NCBI RefSeq assembly: GCF_013744875.1
Contig: NZ_CP059399.1
Location: 6,510,001 to 6,574,000 of the forward strand
Source: Nocardia huaxiensis
GTDB lineage: Bacteria > Actinomycetota > Actinomycetes > Mycobacteriales > Mycobacteriaceae
Direction of reading: 5' to 3'
DNA: 64,000 nucleotides
The position numbers and the translations under genes are program-made. The number at the start of each line of letters is the position of its first letter. The stretch's first letter is position 1. The notes under the pieces were generated by a model. It saw nothing but the letters and a program-made list of their open reading frames with translations. It was not told where the DNA came from and did not search any database. This document shows, one piece after another, positions 48,508-61,237 of this stretch.

Positions 48508-49356
48508 TCAGCTCCTTGATCGCCGGACCCGGCGGTGGCGGGATTCGGAGGTGACCGTCCGGCAGGCGGTGGGGGCGGGCAGCCTGCCCTGGAAGAACCG
48601 GTCCGGTGTGACGCCCATGAGTGAACGGAAGTCCGCGGTCATATGGGATTGGTCGTAATAGCCTGTGCTGGCGGCGATATCGGACCAGGGCGTATTGCCG
48701 GCGCTGGCCAGCACCTGGCGGATCCGGGTGATGCGGGCATAGTGCTTGGGTGAGACGCCGACGCCCGCAGTGAAAAGGTTGCGCAGCTGGCGTTCGCTGA
48801 CGGCGAGGCCGGTGGCCAGGGCGCTGACCGGGGCGGTGCCGGTAGCCATGGCGGTGACCGCCGAGTCGAGCAGGCGACGGTGCTCCCGGGCGGTGGGATT
48901 CTCCGAGAGTCGTTGCGGCAAGATCTCTTCCAGGAATCGGATCGCCTCGAACGCCTCCAGCTCGGCCAGTTCGGCGGCGAGACCGGCGGCAGGTCCGGGC
49001 ACCTCGGCAAGGCGGAGCACCCGATCGGTGAGGTCGGCGGCGGGCAGGCCGAGCAGGGATTGCGTGGCCCCCGGGGCCAGGCGCAGGCGGGTGCAGCGGG
49101 CCGGGGCGTCGGTCTGCGCGTAGGTGGCGCGGGTGCGCGGGCCCAGGACCAAGGCGTCACGGCGGCCGGATTGTTCGGTGCGCAGGACCACGGTGGTGAC
49201 CGCCGCGGGCACATGCGTGAACGGGGCGGTGAGGTCGGTGACCGTCGGGATGTGACCGATTTCGGTGATCCACGGGCGCAATGATTCCGGCGGCGTCGTC
49301 GACTGTTCGAGCTGCTCGGCGGTCACGGCACGAGGTGGGGAGATCGCTGCGGTCAC
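48508..49356 (-). CDS. AraC-family regulator
   Basis: A 282-residue regulator. The C-terminal HTH_18 domain (about 165-262) has ALATGLAVSERQLRNLFTAG and IAASTGYYDQSHMTADFRSL, then MGVTPDRFFQGR. The N-terminal DUF6597-like sensing part contains FTHVPAAVTTVVLRTEQSGR. TACAGT seven bases before the GTG at 49356 on the minus strand supports a leaderless start. The divergent NmrA-like gene begins 87 bp away and is the likely target. Confidence 0.85.
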   Translation of the reverse strand: MTAAISPPRAVTAEQLEQSTTPPESLRPWITEIGHIPTVTDLTAPFTHVPAAVTTVVLRTEQSGRRDALVLGPRTRATYAQTDAPARCTRLRLAPGATQSLLGLPAADLTDRVLRLAEVPGPAAGLAAELAELEAFEAIRFLEEILPQRLSENPTAREHRRLLDSAVTAMATGTAPVSALATGLAVSERQLRNLFTAGVGVSPKHYARITRIRQVLASAGNTPWSDIAASTGYYDQSHMTADFRSLMGVTPDRFFQGRLPAPTACRTVTSESRHRRVRRSRS

Positions 49357-49443
49357 ACGATCGACTGTAGGGCGGTTCGCGGGGCGGTGACTGTGCCGGT
49401 TTTTCCTATAGCGGGTCCGGGGCCGCGCGGCAGGGTTGTGGGC

Positions 49444-50313
49444 ATGATCGTGATTACGGGTGCCACGGGCACCATCGGCAGTGAGATCGTCCGGCAGCTG
49501 ACCGCCCGCGGGGTGCGGGTCCGGGCTGTCACCAGGGATCCGGCGCGGGCGCAGTTGCCCGACGGGGTCGAGGTGGTGCGTGGCGATTACGCCGATACCG
49601 CGTCCATGGCTGCGGCTTTCGCGGGTGCGGAGGCTGCGTTCCTGGTTGGGCTGCTGGGCCCGGACTACATCGAACTGGATCGTGCGCTCGTTGCTGCCGC
49701 GCGTGACGCGGGGGTGCGGCGACTGGTGAAACTGTCGGCCATCGGCACCGGCGATCCGGCGCTGGGCCGGGTCGGCACCTGGCATTCGACCGGCGAGCAG
49801 GTGCTGCGGGACAGCGGGGCGGGCTGGACGATCCTGCGGCCCAGCACTTTCGCGTCGAATACCCTGAGCTGGGCGGACGGCATCCGGGCGGGTGGGCCGG
49901 TGCCGAACCTCACCGGAGCGGGCGCGCAGGGGGTGATCGATCCGCGGGATGTGTCGGCGGTGGCCGTGGAAGCGCTGCTGTCGGACGCGCACGCCGGGCG
50001 GATCTACACCCTCACCGGACCCGCGGCGCTGACCACGCACGATCAGGCCGCTGTCCTGTCCGCCGCGCTCGGCCGGGAACTGGAGGTGTTCGACGTACCG
50101 CACGAGACGGCGCGCGAGCACATGCTGTCCGCGGGCATGTCGGAGGAGTTCGCCGACGGCGCGCTCGCCGGGCAGGAGTACGTCCGGGCCGGCCGCAATG
50201 CCATTGTCACCGATGATGTCGCACAGGTGCTGGGCCGTGCACCGCGCACCTACGCGGAGTGGGTGCGCGATCACGTATCGGCTTTCGCCCCGGCCGAACT
50301 CGTCACCGGCTAG
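49444..50313 (+). CDS. NmrA/SDR-type NAD(P)-binding protein
   Basis: A 289-residue atypical short-chain dehydrogenase. MIVITGATGTIGSEIVRQLT (1-20) is the glycine-rich dinucleotide site, then VVRGDYADTASMAAAFAGAE; LVKLSAIGTG replaces the usual catalytic Tyr region, as in NmrA-like redox sensors and NAD(P)H:quinone-type reductases. Divergent from the AraC gene. AGGGTTGTGGGC before the ATG gives a moderate ribosome site. Confidence 0.85.
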   Translation: MIVITGATGTIGSEIVRQLTARGVRVRAVTRDPARAQLPDGVEVVRGDYADTASMAAAFAGAEAAFLVGLLGPDYIELDRALVAAARDAGVRRLVKLSAIGTGDPALGRVGTWHSTGEQVLRDSGAGWTILRPSTFASNTLSWADGIRAGGPVPNLTGAGAQGVIDPRDVSAVAVEALLSDAHAGRIYTLTGPAALTTHDQAAVLSAALGRELEVFDVPHETAREHMLSAGMSEEFADGALAGQEYVRAGRNAIVTDDVAQVLGRAPRTYAEWVRDHVSAFAPAELVTG

Positions 50314-50321
50314 CTCACGGG

Positions 50322-50765
50322 TTATACCGCGTCGATGACACCGGCGAGGCGGTCGAGCATGGCCGCCCAGCCGGGGCCCATAATGCTGCGCGAGCGCTGC
50401 ATGACCGCGTCGTCGGGATCGAATCCGGTGTGGCTGAACAGAATCCGGGTGCCGTGCCCCTCCGGCCGCAGCGCCCAGCTGATGACCCATCCGGTCGGGG
50501 TCTCGGAGCGGGCATCGTTCCAGGTGATCCGAAGCACCTCGGGCGCAATGGCTTCCAGCACCTCGCCGCTGATTTCGCCGGAGAAGTTCTGGCCGGGCAT
50601 GGGCTGGGTCTTCATCTCGAAGCGGTTGCCCGCCACGGGTTCGAATCCGATGGGCTCCATCATCCACTGCCCCATGAGGTGGGGGGTGGTGATGGCCCGC
50701 CACACCTTCTCCGGCGGATGCGGGTAGTAGTGATCCAGTTCGATCGAGGTCGCGGTGTCGTTCAT
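50322..50765 (-). CDS. SRPBCC (AHSA1-like) protein of the left ArsR module
   Basis: A 147-residue START/AHSA1-fold protein: SIELDHYYPHPPEKVWRAIT (about 7-26) and GWAAMLDRLAGVIDAV at the end are typical. These ligand-binding proteins often sit in two-gene operons with ArsR regulators. Overlaps the ArsR gene by ATGA, so it is its co-transcribed partner. Confidence 0.85.
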   Translation of the reverse strand: MNDTATSIELDHYYPHPPEKVWRAITTPHLMGQWMMEPIGFEPVAGNRFEMKTQPMPGQNFSGEISGEVLEAIAPEVLRITWNDARSETPTGWVISWALRPEGHGTRILFSHTGFDPDDAVMQRSRSIMGPGWAAMLDRLAGVIDAV

Positions 50766-51127
50766 CGGTGGCCTTCCTTGTCGTGGTCGGGATCGTCGGG
50801 CATGGCGTCGAGCACCTCACCCAGGGCACGCAGCCGTGCCCGCCAGAACCGCTCGAACGGGTCGAGCCAGGACTGCAATTCGTGCAGCGGATGCGGTTCG
50901 ACCCGGTAGAAGCGCTGCCTGCCGCGCTTCTCCTCGGCGACCAGATCGGCGTCCCGCAGCACCTTGAGGTGCTCGGACACACTCGGGCGCGCCATGTCGA
51001 AGCGTTCGGCGATGGCCTGCACCGACTGTTCACCGTCGAGCAGCAGCTCGAGAATGTCGCGGCGGGTCGGATTGGCGAGGGCTCCGAACACACGGTCCGC
51101 GGCTCCTGACTTCAAGCGGTACGGCAT
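50762..51127 (-). CDS. ArsR-family repressor, left module
   Basis: A 121-residue winged-helix protein: RVFGALANPTRRDILELLLD (about 12-31), recognition helix MARPSVSEHLKVLRDADLV, and wing KRGRQRFYRV. No cysteine metal site is visible, so a non-metal signal is probable. The ATG is 6 nt after TATTGT (leaderless). The promoter spacer is an operator palindrome, indicating autorepression. Confidence 0.9.
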   Translation of the reverse strand: MPYRLKSGAADRVFGALANPTRRDILELLLDGEQSVQAIAERFDMARPSVSEHLKVLRDADLVAEEKRGRQRFYRVEPHPLHELQSWLDPFERFWRARLRALGEVLDAMPDDPDHDKEGHR

Positions 51128-51133
51128 GAACCG

Positions 51134-51182
51134 ACAATAGGTAGGATTTCACCTACCTGTCAACCGTAGGTTATTTCCTACG
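51134..51182 (-). promoter_or_regulatory. promoter of the left ArsR module with two operator palindromes
   Basis: On the minus strand TTGACA (51163-51158), an 18-bp spacer and TATTGT (51139-51134) form a consensus-like promoter. The palindrome AGGTAGGATTTCACCTACCT (51139-51158) fills the spacer exactly; a second, CGTAGGTTATTTCCTACG (51165-51182), lies upstream. Confidence 0.7.
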
Positions 51183-51194
51183 CATTGCCGACAT

Positions 51195-51254
51195 GCAACC
51201 ATTGGTTGCGCTACTCCGATCCATCGACTACCGTCATACGCAACCAAACGTTGC
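51195..51254 (+). promoter_or_regulatory. promoter of the right ArsR module with two operator palindromes
   Basis: TTGCGC (51206-51211), a 17-bp spacer and TACCGT (51229-51234). Palindrome GCAACCATTGGTTGC (51195-51209) overlaps the -35 and GCAACCAAACGTTGC (51240-51254) covers the expected start site. The sequence differs from the left-module operators, so each ArsR has its own site. Confidence 0.65.
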
Positions 51255-51268
51255 ACATGGAGGTAGTC

Positions 51269-51730
51269 ATGACCAGCATGGAATTCGGCAGCATCGAACG
51301 GGAGATCCACGTGGAAGCCTCCCCCGAGATCGTGTTCGAGGTGGTCAGCAGCCCCGAGCACATCTCCGAATGGTGGACCGACGACGCCTCCTACGAGGTG
51401 AAGCCCGGTGCGGTAGGCGAATTCGTGTGGGGCGACCGCGTCAATGTGGTCGCCATGTCGGTGGTCGAGGTCGACCCGCCCCGCCTGTTCTCCTTCCGCT
51501 GGTGCTACGCCGACGGCAAGGCCGACGACGACACCCAGTCGATGCTCGTCACCTTCGAACTCACCCCCACCGGCACCGGCACCCGAATCCGCCTGGTGGA
51601 GACAGGATTCCGCGAGATGGGCTGGGAAGCAGCCAAGCTGGAGGAGATCTACCAGGATCACACCTCCGGCTGGAACACCTACGTGCAGCGTCTGGGCGAG
51701 TACGTCGAGCGGCTGGTGTCGACCCGATGA
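51269..51730 (+). CDS. SRPBCC (AHSA1-like) protein of the right ArsR module
   Basis: A 153-residue AHSA1-fold protein: SIEREIHVEASPEIVFEVVS (about 7-26), EHISEWWTDDASYEVKPG and a C-terminal helix SGWNTYVQRLGEYVERLVST. CATGGAGGTAGTC before the ATG at 51269 is a strong ribosome site. Overlaps the following ArsR gene by ATGA; here the effector precedes the regulator, the reverse of the left module. Confidence 0.85.
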   Translation: MTSMEFGSIEREIHVEASPEIVFEVVSSPEHISEWWTDDASYEVKPGAVGEFVWGDRVNVVAMSVVEVDPPRLFSFRWCYADGKADDDTQSMLVTFELTPTGTGTRIRLVETGFREMGWEAAKLEEIYQDHTSGWNTYVQRLGEYVERLVSTR

Positions 51731-52077
51731 GCATCGCCGTCGACGACGACCTCTGGTCGGCGGTCGGCGACCCCACCCGCCGCCGCATGCTCGACCTGCT
51801 ACTGAGCGAGGGCGGCGGCACCGCCACCAGCCTCAGCGCGCGGCTCCCGGTGACCCGCCAGGCCATCGCCAAACATCTCGGCGTCCTCGACCGCGTCGGC
51901 CTGGTCCACGCCTCCCCCGCCGGCCGGGAAAAACGCTACCGCGTCGACGAAGCCCAATTGGCCCGCGCCGTAGCGCAATTGACCTCGGTCGGGGCCACCT
52001 GGGACGCCAGGCTGCGCCGCATCAAGAGCATCGCCGAGGCCATCCAACGCAAGCAAGACCAGAACCGAACCGAATAG
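51727..52077 (+). CDS. ArsR-family repressor, right module
   Basis: A 116-residue winged-helix protein: LWSAVGDPTRRRMLDLLLSE (about 9-28), recognition helix LPVTRQAIAKHLGVLDRVGL and wing REKRYRVDE. No metal-binding cysteines. Translation is coupled to the upstream SRPBCC gene. Probably represses its own operon through the GCAACC-type palindromes. Confidence 0.9.
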   Translation: MSIAVDDDLWSAVGDPTRRRMLDLLLSEGGGTATSLSARLPVTRQAIAKHLGVLDRVGLVHASPAGREKRYRVDEAQLARAVAQLTSVGATWDARLRRIKSIAEAIQRKQDQNRTE

Positions 52078-52093
52078 CGAGAAAGGAAAGACA

Positions 52094-52537
52094 ATGGTGG
52101 ACATTCTGCACCAGGTCGGCATCAAATCAACCGCGGGCGAGGTCTATTCGGCCCTCGCCACCATCGAGGGCCTGTCCGGATGGTGGACACAGAACACCCA
52201 GGGCAAGGCCAACGATGTCGACGGAACCGTCCAATTCCGCTTCGACGCAGGCGGATTCGACATGAAGGTCCGAGAACTGGACCCGGCCAAGCGAGTCCGC
52301 TGGCAGGTCGTCGACGGCCCCGAGGAGTGGATCGGCACCTACATCGACTGGAAACTGGAACAGAACGGCGACTACACCACGGTCAATTTCCAGCACCAGA
52401 ACTGGCGCGAGCCCGTCGATTTCATGCACCACTGCAGCACCAAGTGGGCGACCTACCTGATGAGCCTGAAGTCGCTGCTGGAAACCGGCCAGGGCGCACC
52501 TTCCCCGCACGATGTGAAGATCATCGACTGGGATTGA
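52094..52537 (+). CDS. third SRPBCC (START/AHSA1-like) protein
   Basis: A 147-residue ligand-binding protein: QVGIKSTAGEVYSALATIEG (about 7-26), LSGWWTQNTQGKANDVDGTV and a C-terminal helix KWATYLMSLKSLLETGQG. GAGAAAGGAAAGAC gives a good ribosome site 16 bp after the ArsR stop, so it is the third gene of the right module's operon. Followed by a strong terminator. Confidence 0.85.
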   Translation: MVDILHQVGIKSTAGEVYSALATIEGLSGWWTQNTQGKANDVDGTVQFRFDAGGFDMKVRELDPAKRVRWQVVDGPEEWIGTYIDWKLEQNGDYTTVNFQHQNWREPVDFMHHCSTKWATYLMSLKSLLETGQGAPSPHDVKIIDWD

Positions 52538-52556
52538 TCACCACCGGAACGATGGA

Positions 52557-52583
52557 ACGCCGCCGCGCCACAGCGGCGGCGTT
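52557..52583 (+). terminator. intrinsic terminator ending the right ArsR operon
   Basis: Perfect 11-bp stem AACGCCGCCGC / GCGGCGGCGTT with a six-base loop, followed by CTTCGCGTTT. It may also stop the convergent ppc transcript. Confidence 0.75.
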
Positions 52584-52597
52584 CTTCGCGTTTCGCG

Positions 52598-55360
52598 CTA
52601 CCCCGAGTTGCGCAGCGCTGTCGCCAGGCCGTTCATGGTGAGCAGGATGCCGCGTTCGACGAGTTCGGAGTCGTCGCCGGCGCGACGGCGGCGGAGGAGT
52701 TCCACCTGGAGCTGGTTGATGGGTTCCAGGTAGGGGAAGCGGTTGTGGATCGACTCCGCCAGGGCCTTGTTGTCGGCGAGGAGTTCGTCGGTGCCGGTGA
52801 TGGCGGCGTGCATGCGGGCGGTGCGGGTGAACTCGTCGCAGATCATGCCGAAGACGGTGGCGCGCAAGGGTTCGTCGTCGACGAGGCCGGCGTAGGCGGC
52901 GGCAATGTCCATGTCCGCCTTGGCCATGACCTGGGCCAGGTTGGACATGACCGTACGGAAGAACGGCCAGCGGCGGTAGAGGTCGGTGAGGGTGGCCAGG
53001 CGCTGGGGGTCGTCGGCGATCCACTGCTCGAAGGCGGTGCCGGTGCCGTACCAGCCGGGGAGCATCACCCGGGATTGCGACCAGGCCATGACCCAGGGGA
53101 TGGCGCGCAGGTCGGAGACCGAACTGGTGGGTTTGCGGGAGGCGGGGCGGCTGCCGAGGTTGAGGTCGGCCACCTCGGCGATGGGGGTGGAGGCGCGGAA
53201 ATACTCCACGAAGCCCGGGGTTTCGTGGACCAGGCGGGAGTATGCCCGGCGGGCCAGTTCGGCCACCTCGTCGAGGATTTCGTAGGCGGGCTCGGCATCA
53301 TCGCCCAGACCTTCGACATCCAGCAGGGTTGATTCGAGGGTGCCCGCGACCAGGGCTTCGAGATTGCGGTAGGCGGTGCCGGGGTCGGCGTACTTGGTGG
53401 AGATGACCTCGCCCTGTTCGGTGAGGCGCAGGGAACCGCGGACAGCGCCGGCGGGCTGGGCCAGGATGGCGTCGTAGCTGCGACCGCCGCCGCGGCCCAC
53501 CGTGCCGCCGCGACCGTGGAACAGGCGCAGGCGGATTCCGGTTTTGTCGGCCACCTCGACGAGGTCCAGTTCGGCGCGGTAGAGGGCCCAGTTGGCGGCC
53601 AGGTACCCACCGTCCTTGTTGGAGTCGGAGTAGCCCAGCATCACCTCCTGCTGCATGCCCCGCGCCGCCACCAGGCGCTGGTACGCGGGGACTTCCAGTG
53701 CGGCGGAGAGGATTTCGGCGCCGTGACGAAGGTCCTCGATGGTTTCGAAGAGCGGGACGACACCCACGGGGCTGGACGGCGCGGTCGCGGCGTCACCCGG
53801 GTCGAGGATGCCGGCTTCCTTCAACAGCAGGGCGGCTTCGAGCATGTCGCTGACCGAGGTGCACATGCTGATGATGTAGTTGGGCACCGTGTCCGGGCCG
53901 AGGTCGTCCAGGGCGGATTTGGCGGCCCGCACCACGGCGAGTTCCTTGGTGGCCAATTCACTCAGGACGGCATTGGGGCCGGTGAGCGGTCGGCGCGTGG
54001 TCAATTCGGCGGCGAGCAGTTCGACGCGCTGCGCCTCGTCGAGGGAGGCGTAATCGGAATGCACTCCGGCCCAGGCGAACAGCTCGGCCACCACCTGCTC
54101 GTGCATTTCCGAGTTCTGGCGCATGTCCAGGCCCTGGAGGTGGAAGCCGAAGGTTTCCACCGCGCCGCGCAGCGCGGCGAGCTGGTCGTCGGCGAGCAGG
54201 CCGTCGCCGGAGGCGCGCATGGAGGCGTCGACCACGTTCAGGTCCGCCAGCAGCTCGCCGGGCCCGGCGTACGGCTCGGCTCCGACATCGATTGCCTCGG
54301 GCGGGATTTCGCCGAGGGCGCGGCGCGCGGTGGCGGTGAGCCGGGCGCGGATGCCGCGGATGGCGCGGCGGTAGGGTTCGTCGGCGCGCTGCGGGGAATC
54401 GTCGAATCCGGCGTCGGCCAGGGCCGCCAGCTCCGGTGTCACCGGCACCAGCCGCGCCGACTGCGCGAGGGACTTCTCCAGTTCCACAAGGGTTTTCGAG
54501 TAGCGCTCGAAGGCGACCGACCCGGCACGATGGGTGGCTCGATGCACCACGTCGGCGGTGACGAACGGATTGCCGTCCCGGTCGCCGCCGATCCACGCAC
54601 CCGGACGCAGGATCGGCCGCGAAAGCAGTTCCTGCTCGGGCCAGCGGGCCCGCAGCGCAGCGCGCACCTGATCGTTGATTCGCGGGATGACGTCGAACAG
54701 CGTCAGGTCGTAATACCGCAGGCCCACTTCGATCTCGTCCTGAATCCGCAAGCGCGCCAACCGAATCAACGCCGCCCGCCACAGCGCCAGCACCTGCCGC
54801 CGGATGTCGGTCTCGATCGCGGCGAATTCGGGTTCGTGCTCGCCGTATCGCTGCCGCCGCCGCATGAGCTCGGTGATCCGCGACTGCACGTCGAAGATGG
54901 TGCGCCGCCGCGTCTCGGTGGGATGCGCGGTGATGACCGGCGACACCAGCGCGTCGGTGAGCAGCTCGGCCACCCTGTCCCCGTCCGGCCCGGCCGCGTC
55001 CAGCTTGCGGTAGGTGGCCGCGAGACTGGAATCCTGCGGCGGCTCCCCCGCCGCCACGTGCACGGCACGACGCCGATCACGCTGCAGGTCCTCGGCCAGA
55101 TTGGCCAGCAGCAGGAAGTGGCTGAAGGCCCGGATCACCGGGATAGCGGTGCGGATGTCCACATCCCGCAGCATGTCGGCCACCGCGCTGCGATCCACCT
55201 CGGAGCGGCGGACCTTGAACGCCTCGATGCGCACGCGTTCGATGAGGTCGAAGAGATCGGCCCCCTCGTGATCGCGAATGGTGTCGCCGAGGATGCCGCC
55301 CAGGAACCGAATATCGTCGCGCAGCGGCGCAGTCGCGGCCGAGATCTGATCTTCCCGCAT
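52598..55360 (-). CDS. ppc: phosphoenolpyruvate carboxylase
   Basis: A 920-residue enzyme that carboxylates PEP to oxaloacetate to refill the TCA cycle. Catalytic His is in [13 protein letters not shown] (about residue 146); the bicarbonate/PEP-binding [19 protein letters not shown], and the glycine-rich loop [13 protein letters not shown], are intact; [20 protein letters not shown] and the C-terminal [12 protein letters not shown] (allosteric tail, Gly end) are present. ATG 55360 is selected by homology; the frame is open further upstream. Full length for the bacterial family. Confidence 0.95.
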   Translation of the reverse strand: MREDQISAATAPLRDDIRFLGGILGDTIRDHEGADLFDLIERVRIEAFKVRRSEVDRSAVADMLRDVDIRTAIPVIRAFSHFLLLANLAEDLQRDRRRAVHVAAGEPPQDSSLAATYRKLDAAGPDGDRVAELLTDALVSPVITAHPTETRRRTIFDVQSRITELMRRRQRYGEHEPEFAAIETDIRRQVLALWRAALIRLARLRIQDEIEVGLRYYDLTLFDVIPRINDQVRAALRARWPEQELLSRPILRPGAWIGGDRDGNPFVTADVVHRATHRAGSVAFERYSKTLVELEKSLAQSARLVPVTPELAALADAGFDDSPQRADEPYRRAIRGIRARLTATARRALGEIPPEAIDVGAEPYAGPGELLADLNVVDASMRASGDGLLADDQLAALRGAVETFGFHLQGLDMRQNSEMHEQVVAELFAWAGVHSDYASLDEAQRVELLAAELTTRRPLTGPNAVLSELATKELAVVRAAKSALDDLGPDTVPNYIISMCTSVSDMLEAALLLKEAGILDPGDAATAPSSPVGVVPLFETIEDLRHGAEILSAALEVPAYQRLVAARGMQQEVMLGYSDSNKDGGYLAANWALYRAELDLVEVADKTGIRLRLFHGRGGTVGRGGGRSYDAILAQPAGAVRGSLRLTEQGEVISTKYADPGTAYRNLEALVAGTLESTLLDVEGLGDDAEPAYEILDEVAELARRAYSRLVHETPGFVEYFRASTPIAEVADLNLGSRPASRKPTSSVSDLRAIPWVMAWSQSRVMLPGWYGTGTAFEQWIADDPQRLATLTDLYRRWPFFRTVMSNLAQVMAKADMDIAAAYAGLVDDEPLRATVFGMICDEFTRTARMHAAITGTDELLADNKALAESIHNRFPYLEPINQLQVELLRRRRAGDDSELVERGILLTMNGLATALRNSG

Positions 55361-55404
55361 GGAAGCAATTCTGCCTCGCGGCGGGAAACGGCGCGCGGCT
55401 GCCC

Positions 55405-56535
55405 TCACTCCGTGGCCGGAAGCTCCCAGGTCTGGATGTTCTCGACCACGAGTTCGGTGGTGGAACCCGGTTCGAACAGCCAGGTCCAGCCCAGCACGCC
55501 CAGACTTCCCGCAGTCAGCAGCGACTGCTGATCCACATGCCGTAGTTGCCGGCCATTCACGCTGACCACCAACTCGACGCCTTCGGCCAGGCTGCGGCAT
55601 GACGCGCCGATGCGCGTCTCCTGCTGCAAATCCATCCCGGGGAAGTTGTCCTGCGAGGCGAGCACTATGTAGAACGGTTCCGAGGTCCGCGTCATCGCAA
55701 TACCCCAGAGTCCCAGGCTGGTTACCCAGAGAACGTAGCGCCGCCCCAACTCCCCTGGTTCACCTCGGCACCACAGTCCGAAGCCCCCGAATCCCGCAGC
55801 CGAACGCATCACCACTTCCGTACACGTGTTCAACAATGCTGCTGTAGGGGCCTGCGCGCGGACCAGAACGGTGCTGGGCACGATCGTCAATTGGTATGAG
55901 CCCGAGACGTACTCGGACTGGCCGGTGTGTTGCGGCCAACCGGAACCCGCGTCCGCGAAACTGTCCTCCAGGATCGTCTGCCCGCCGAGCTGCTCGCAGA
56001 AGAACGACCCCGAGTCCGCTCGCGCACCGGAGGATTCCGGGCCGTCGCCCACCGTCTGCCACACGACGACCGCAACCACGACAACCAGCACGGCAGCGGT
56101 CGCGAGCCAGATCACCGCGCGTCCGCGCCGCCTCGGTGGCGACGGGTCGAGGCTCTCGGTGGCCGAATCCGGCTGGACCACTTCGGGCTCGGCCACCTCG
56201 GATGGACCACCGTTGTCGCCCAGGGCATCTCGGACCTGGACGTAGCGCAGCCGCCAGGCCCGACGATCGCCGCCGCCTGCGGGTGGCTCGACTCCGGCAC
56301 GATCGATGAGGCGCAGGCAGGTGTCGACGAAGGTCTCGAACGTCTCCCATCGCGGCATGGTCGGGTTGTCCGGGTTGATGATGTTGCCGATGGTCGCCTT
56401 GCTGATGCCGCCGCGCGCGCCGGGCGTCTTCGCCGATTCACGCGCGAGCGCCTTCAGGGAATCGACCTGCGTGGTCCAACGGAGTTCGCGCAGTTGTGTT
56501 TTGAAAGCCCGCAACTCATCGAGTGGATCAGCCAT
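55405..56535 (-). CDS. HTH-transmembrane-extracytoplasmic sensor-like protein
   Basis: A 376-residue protein. Residues about 1-110 contain an XRE/helix-turn-helix-like region of actinobacterial type ([55 protein letters not shown]). A Pro/Ser linker leads to one transmembrane helix ([20 protein letters not shown], about 146-165), then a beta-rich exported domain with several cysteines ([29 protein letters not shown]). This layout suits a membrane-bound regulator or sensor. Divergent from a small secreted protein gene. Confidence 0.75.
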   Translation of the reverse strand: MADPLDELRAFKTQLRELRWTTQVDSLKALARESAKTPGARGGISKATIGNIINPDNPTMPRWETFETFVDTCLRLIDRAGVEPPAGGGDRRAWRLRYVQVRDALGDNGGPSEVAEPEVVQPDSATESLDPSPPRRRGRAVIWLATAAVLVVVVAVVVWQTVGDGPESSGARADSGSFFCEQLGGQTILEDSFADAGSGWPQHTGQSEYVSGSYQLTIVPSTVLVRAQAPTAALLNTCTEVVMRSAAGFGGFGLWCRGEPGELGRRYVLWVTSLGLWGIAMTRTSEPFYIVLASQDNFPGMDLQQETRIGASCRSLAEGVELVVSVNGRQLRHVDQQSLLTAGSLGVLGWTWLFEPGSTTELVVENIQTWELPATE

Positions 56536-56659
56536 GCGGAGACCTCCCCTGCCTCGATTGTGACCAATCCCGTCCAAAGTTGTCCAGATTCCTGAGATTT
56601 GGCCGTTGACCTCGGGATTCTGGAGCGGCAACACCCCTTCGGCAGAACGGAGTTCAGCG

Positions 56660-57046
56660 ATGCGCAGACGTCGGTATCGCACCGCCGTCGCAGCGGTGGT
56701 GATCGGTTTCGCGGCCGCGCCGGCACTGCTCACGGCCGTCCCCGGCCGGGCCATGACGGTGAACGACTGCACCCGGCGCTGGGTCTGCCTCTACGACCAG
56801 AACTGGCGCAGGGTGGGCGCTTTCGAAGGCGTCACCAGGACATGGCAGCCGCTGGCCGAGGCCAAAGGTGCGCGCTGGGTGGTGAACACTCGCAATGACG
56901 ACACCGCGCATCTGCGTTTCAGCGATGGCACGGTGTCGTGCGTGTATCCGAGCAATACCAAGTACCTCGGCGGGCTCGTCCTCGACGGCGAACCGGTCAC
57001 CGTCGAGGGGATCCAGATCTCCAGTGTGTGGCAGTGCCTGGATTGA
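56660..57046 (+). CDS. secreted peptidase-inhibitor I36-like protein
   Basis: A 128-residue protein with a signal peptide (RRRYRTAVAAVVIGFAAAPA, cleaved near GRA-M). The mature domain resembles family I36 inhibitors of Streptomyces: WVCLYDQNWRRVGAFEGV and LRFSDGTVSCVYPSNTKYLG, with four cysteines likely in two disulfides. ACGGAG precedes the ATG at 56660. The divergent neighbour is a membrane-bound HTH protein. Confidence 0.7.
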   Translation: MRRRRYRTAVAAVVIGFAAAPALLTAVPGRAMTVNDCTRRWVCLYDQNWRRVGAFEGVTRTWQPLAEAKGARWVVNTRNDDTAHLRFSDGTVSCVYPSNTKYLGGLVLDGEPVTVEGIQISSVWQCLD

Positions 57047-57058
57047 GCGGTGCCCGAA

Positions 57059-59792
<2,734 letters not shown>

Positions 59793-59800
<8 letters not shown>

Positions 59801-61031
59801 GGGGATCCTCCGGATCCAGGCCGAGCAGGCCGAAAGTCGCTCGGCGGGTTGCCAATACGGATGTGTCGAGGGCGCGGCGCGCCCGGTCGGCACGGTCGTC
59901 GCCGGTGTCGCGGCCGCCGCCGGGGCCGTCCCAGCGGTCGAAGGCGACGTCGGCGCCGTCGCCCATGGTGCCGGGCGGGGCGACGGTGGGCGCGTAGGCG
60001 GCCACCTGTTCCTGCCAGTCGGCGGGAATCGGTGTGGCGGGGTCGATATCGCGGTCGAGGGCGGCGGCGAGCAGGTGTGTCCAGGCGCGCGGCACCACGC
60101 GGATCAGTCCGTATCCCCCGCCGCCGATGGCCAGCCAGCGGCCTTCGGCGTAGCGGTCGGCCAGATCGCGCATGGCGAGGAAGGCGGCGCGCTGCCCGTC
60201 CACGCTCAATTCCAGATCGGCCAGGGGGTCTTCACGATGGGTGTCGACCCCGCACTGGCTGACCACGATCTGTGGCCGGAACGCGGCCAGCGCACCGGGC
60301 GCGACCGCGTGGAAACCGCGCAGCCACAGGCTGTCCCGGGCGCCGGGCATGATCGGCAGGTTGATCGCGGTTCCCTCGGCCTTGCCGACGCCGGTTTCCT
60401 CGGGCCATCCGGTGTTGGGCCACAGGGTTGCCGGATGCTGGTGGATCGACAGCGTCAGCACCCGGGGGTCACCGTAGAACATGCGCTGCACGCCGTCCCC
60501 GTGGTGGACGTCCACATCGAGGTAGGCGATCCGGTCGAACCCGTTGTCCAGCAGCCAGGAAATGGCCACGGCCGCATCGTTGTACACGCAGAACCCGGCG
60601 GCCGAGTCCGGCATGGCGTGATGCATGCCGCCGCCGATGCTCACCGCGCGCCGGGTGCGCCCGGCGGCGATCTCCCGGGCCGCGGCGAGGGTGCCGCCGA
60701 CAATGATCGAGGCCGCCTCGTGCATGTGCGGGAAGACGGGATTGTCGGGCGAGCCGAGCCCGAACGGCGGTGCGGCGGGCGGTGCTCCCGATGGTTGCCG
60801 CGCGTGCTTGACCGCCTCGACGTAGTCGTGGGTGTGCACCCGCAGCAGTTCCGATTCCGGTGCGGCGTCGGGGGTGAGCGTCTCCACCCCGTCGAGCAGG
60901 CCGAGCCCCTGCGCCAGCGCCATGGTGAACTGCAGCCGAATCGGCCGCATGGGATGTTCGGGCGTCCACGTGTAGTCGAGGAATCGATCTGTCCAGACGA
61001 CGGTTCCGTCTGCGCGCACACGGCCAGGCAT
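59793..61031 (-). CDS. acuC: AcuC-type class II histone-deacetylase-like protein deacetylase
   Basis: A 412-residue zinc hydrolase. Key motifs: YTWTPEHPMRPIRLQFTMAL (about 18-37), SIGGGMHHAMPDSAAGFCVY with the catalytic His pair, YLDVDVHHGDGVQRMFYGD with zinc ligands, and WLAIGGGGYG with the transition-state Tyr. It should remove acetyl groups from acyl-CoA synthetase, reversing the neighbouring acetyltransferase. The ATG at 61031 is supported by TAGCGT seven bases upstream on the minus strand. Confidence 0.9.
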
Positions 61032-61237
61032 ACCTGCCACGCTAATGCGTCGGCGGACTTCGTAGGCTGGTGACACCGCAACACCGTCATACCGGGACGG
61101 CGCGCGTGTGACCCGGGAAACCCGCAGGGAACACGCAGGCCGTCCTGGGTGTTCTGGATGCGTTCGCGAAATATGCTGTCGCCCGGTGCAGCCGCCGCGC
61201 ATGGGTAGAATTCGTGCACGACGAAGGGGTTAAACAG

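Noticed and set aside
48508..51093. 861-codon open frame on the minus strand
   Set aside because: Only its last 283 codons (AraC regulator) look like protein; the rest lies antisense to the NmrA-like gene and over the SRPBCC and ArsR genes and has no domain.
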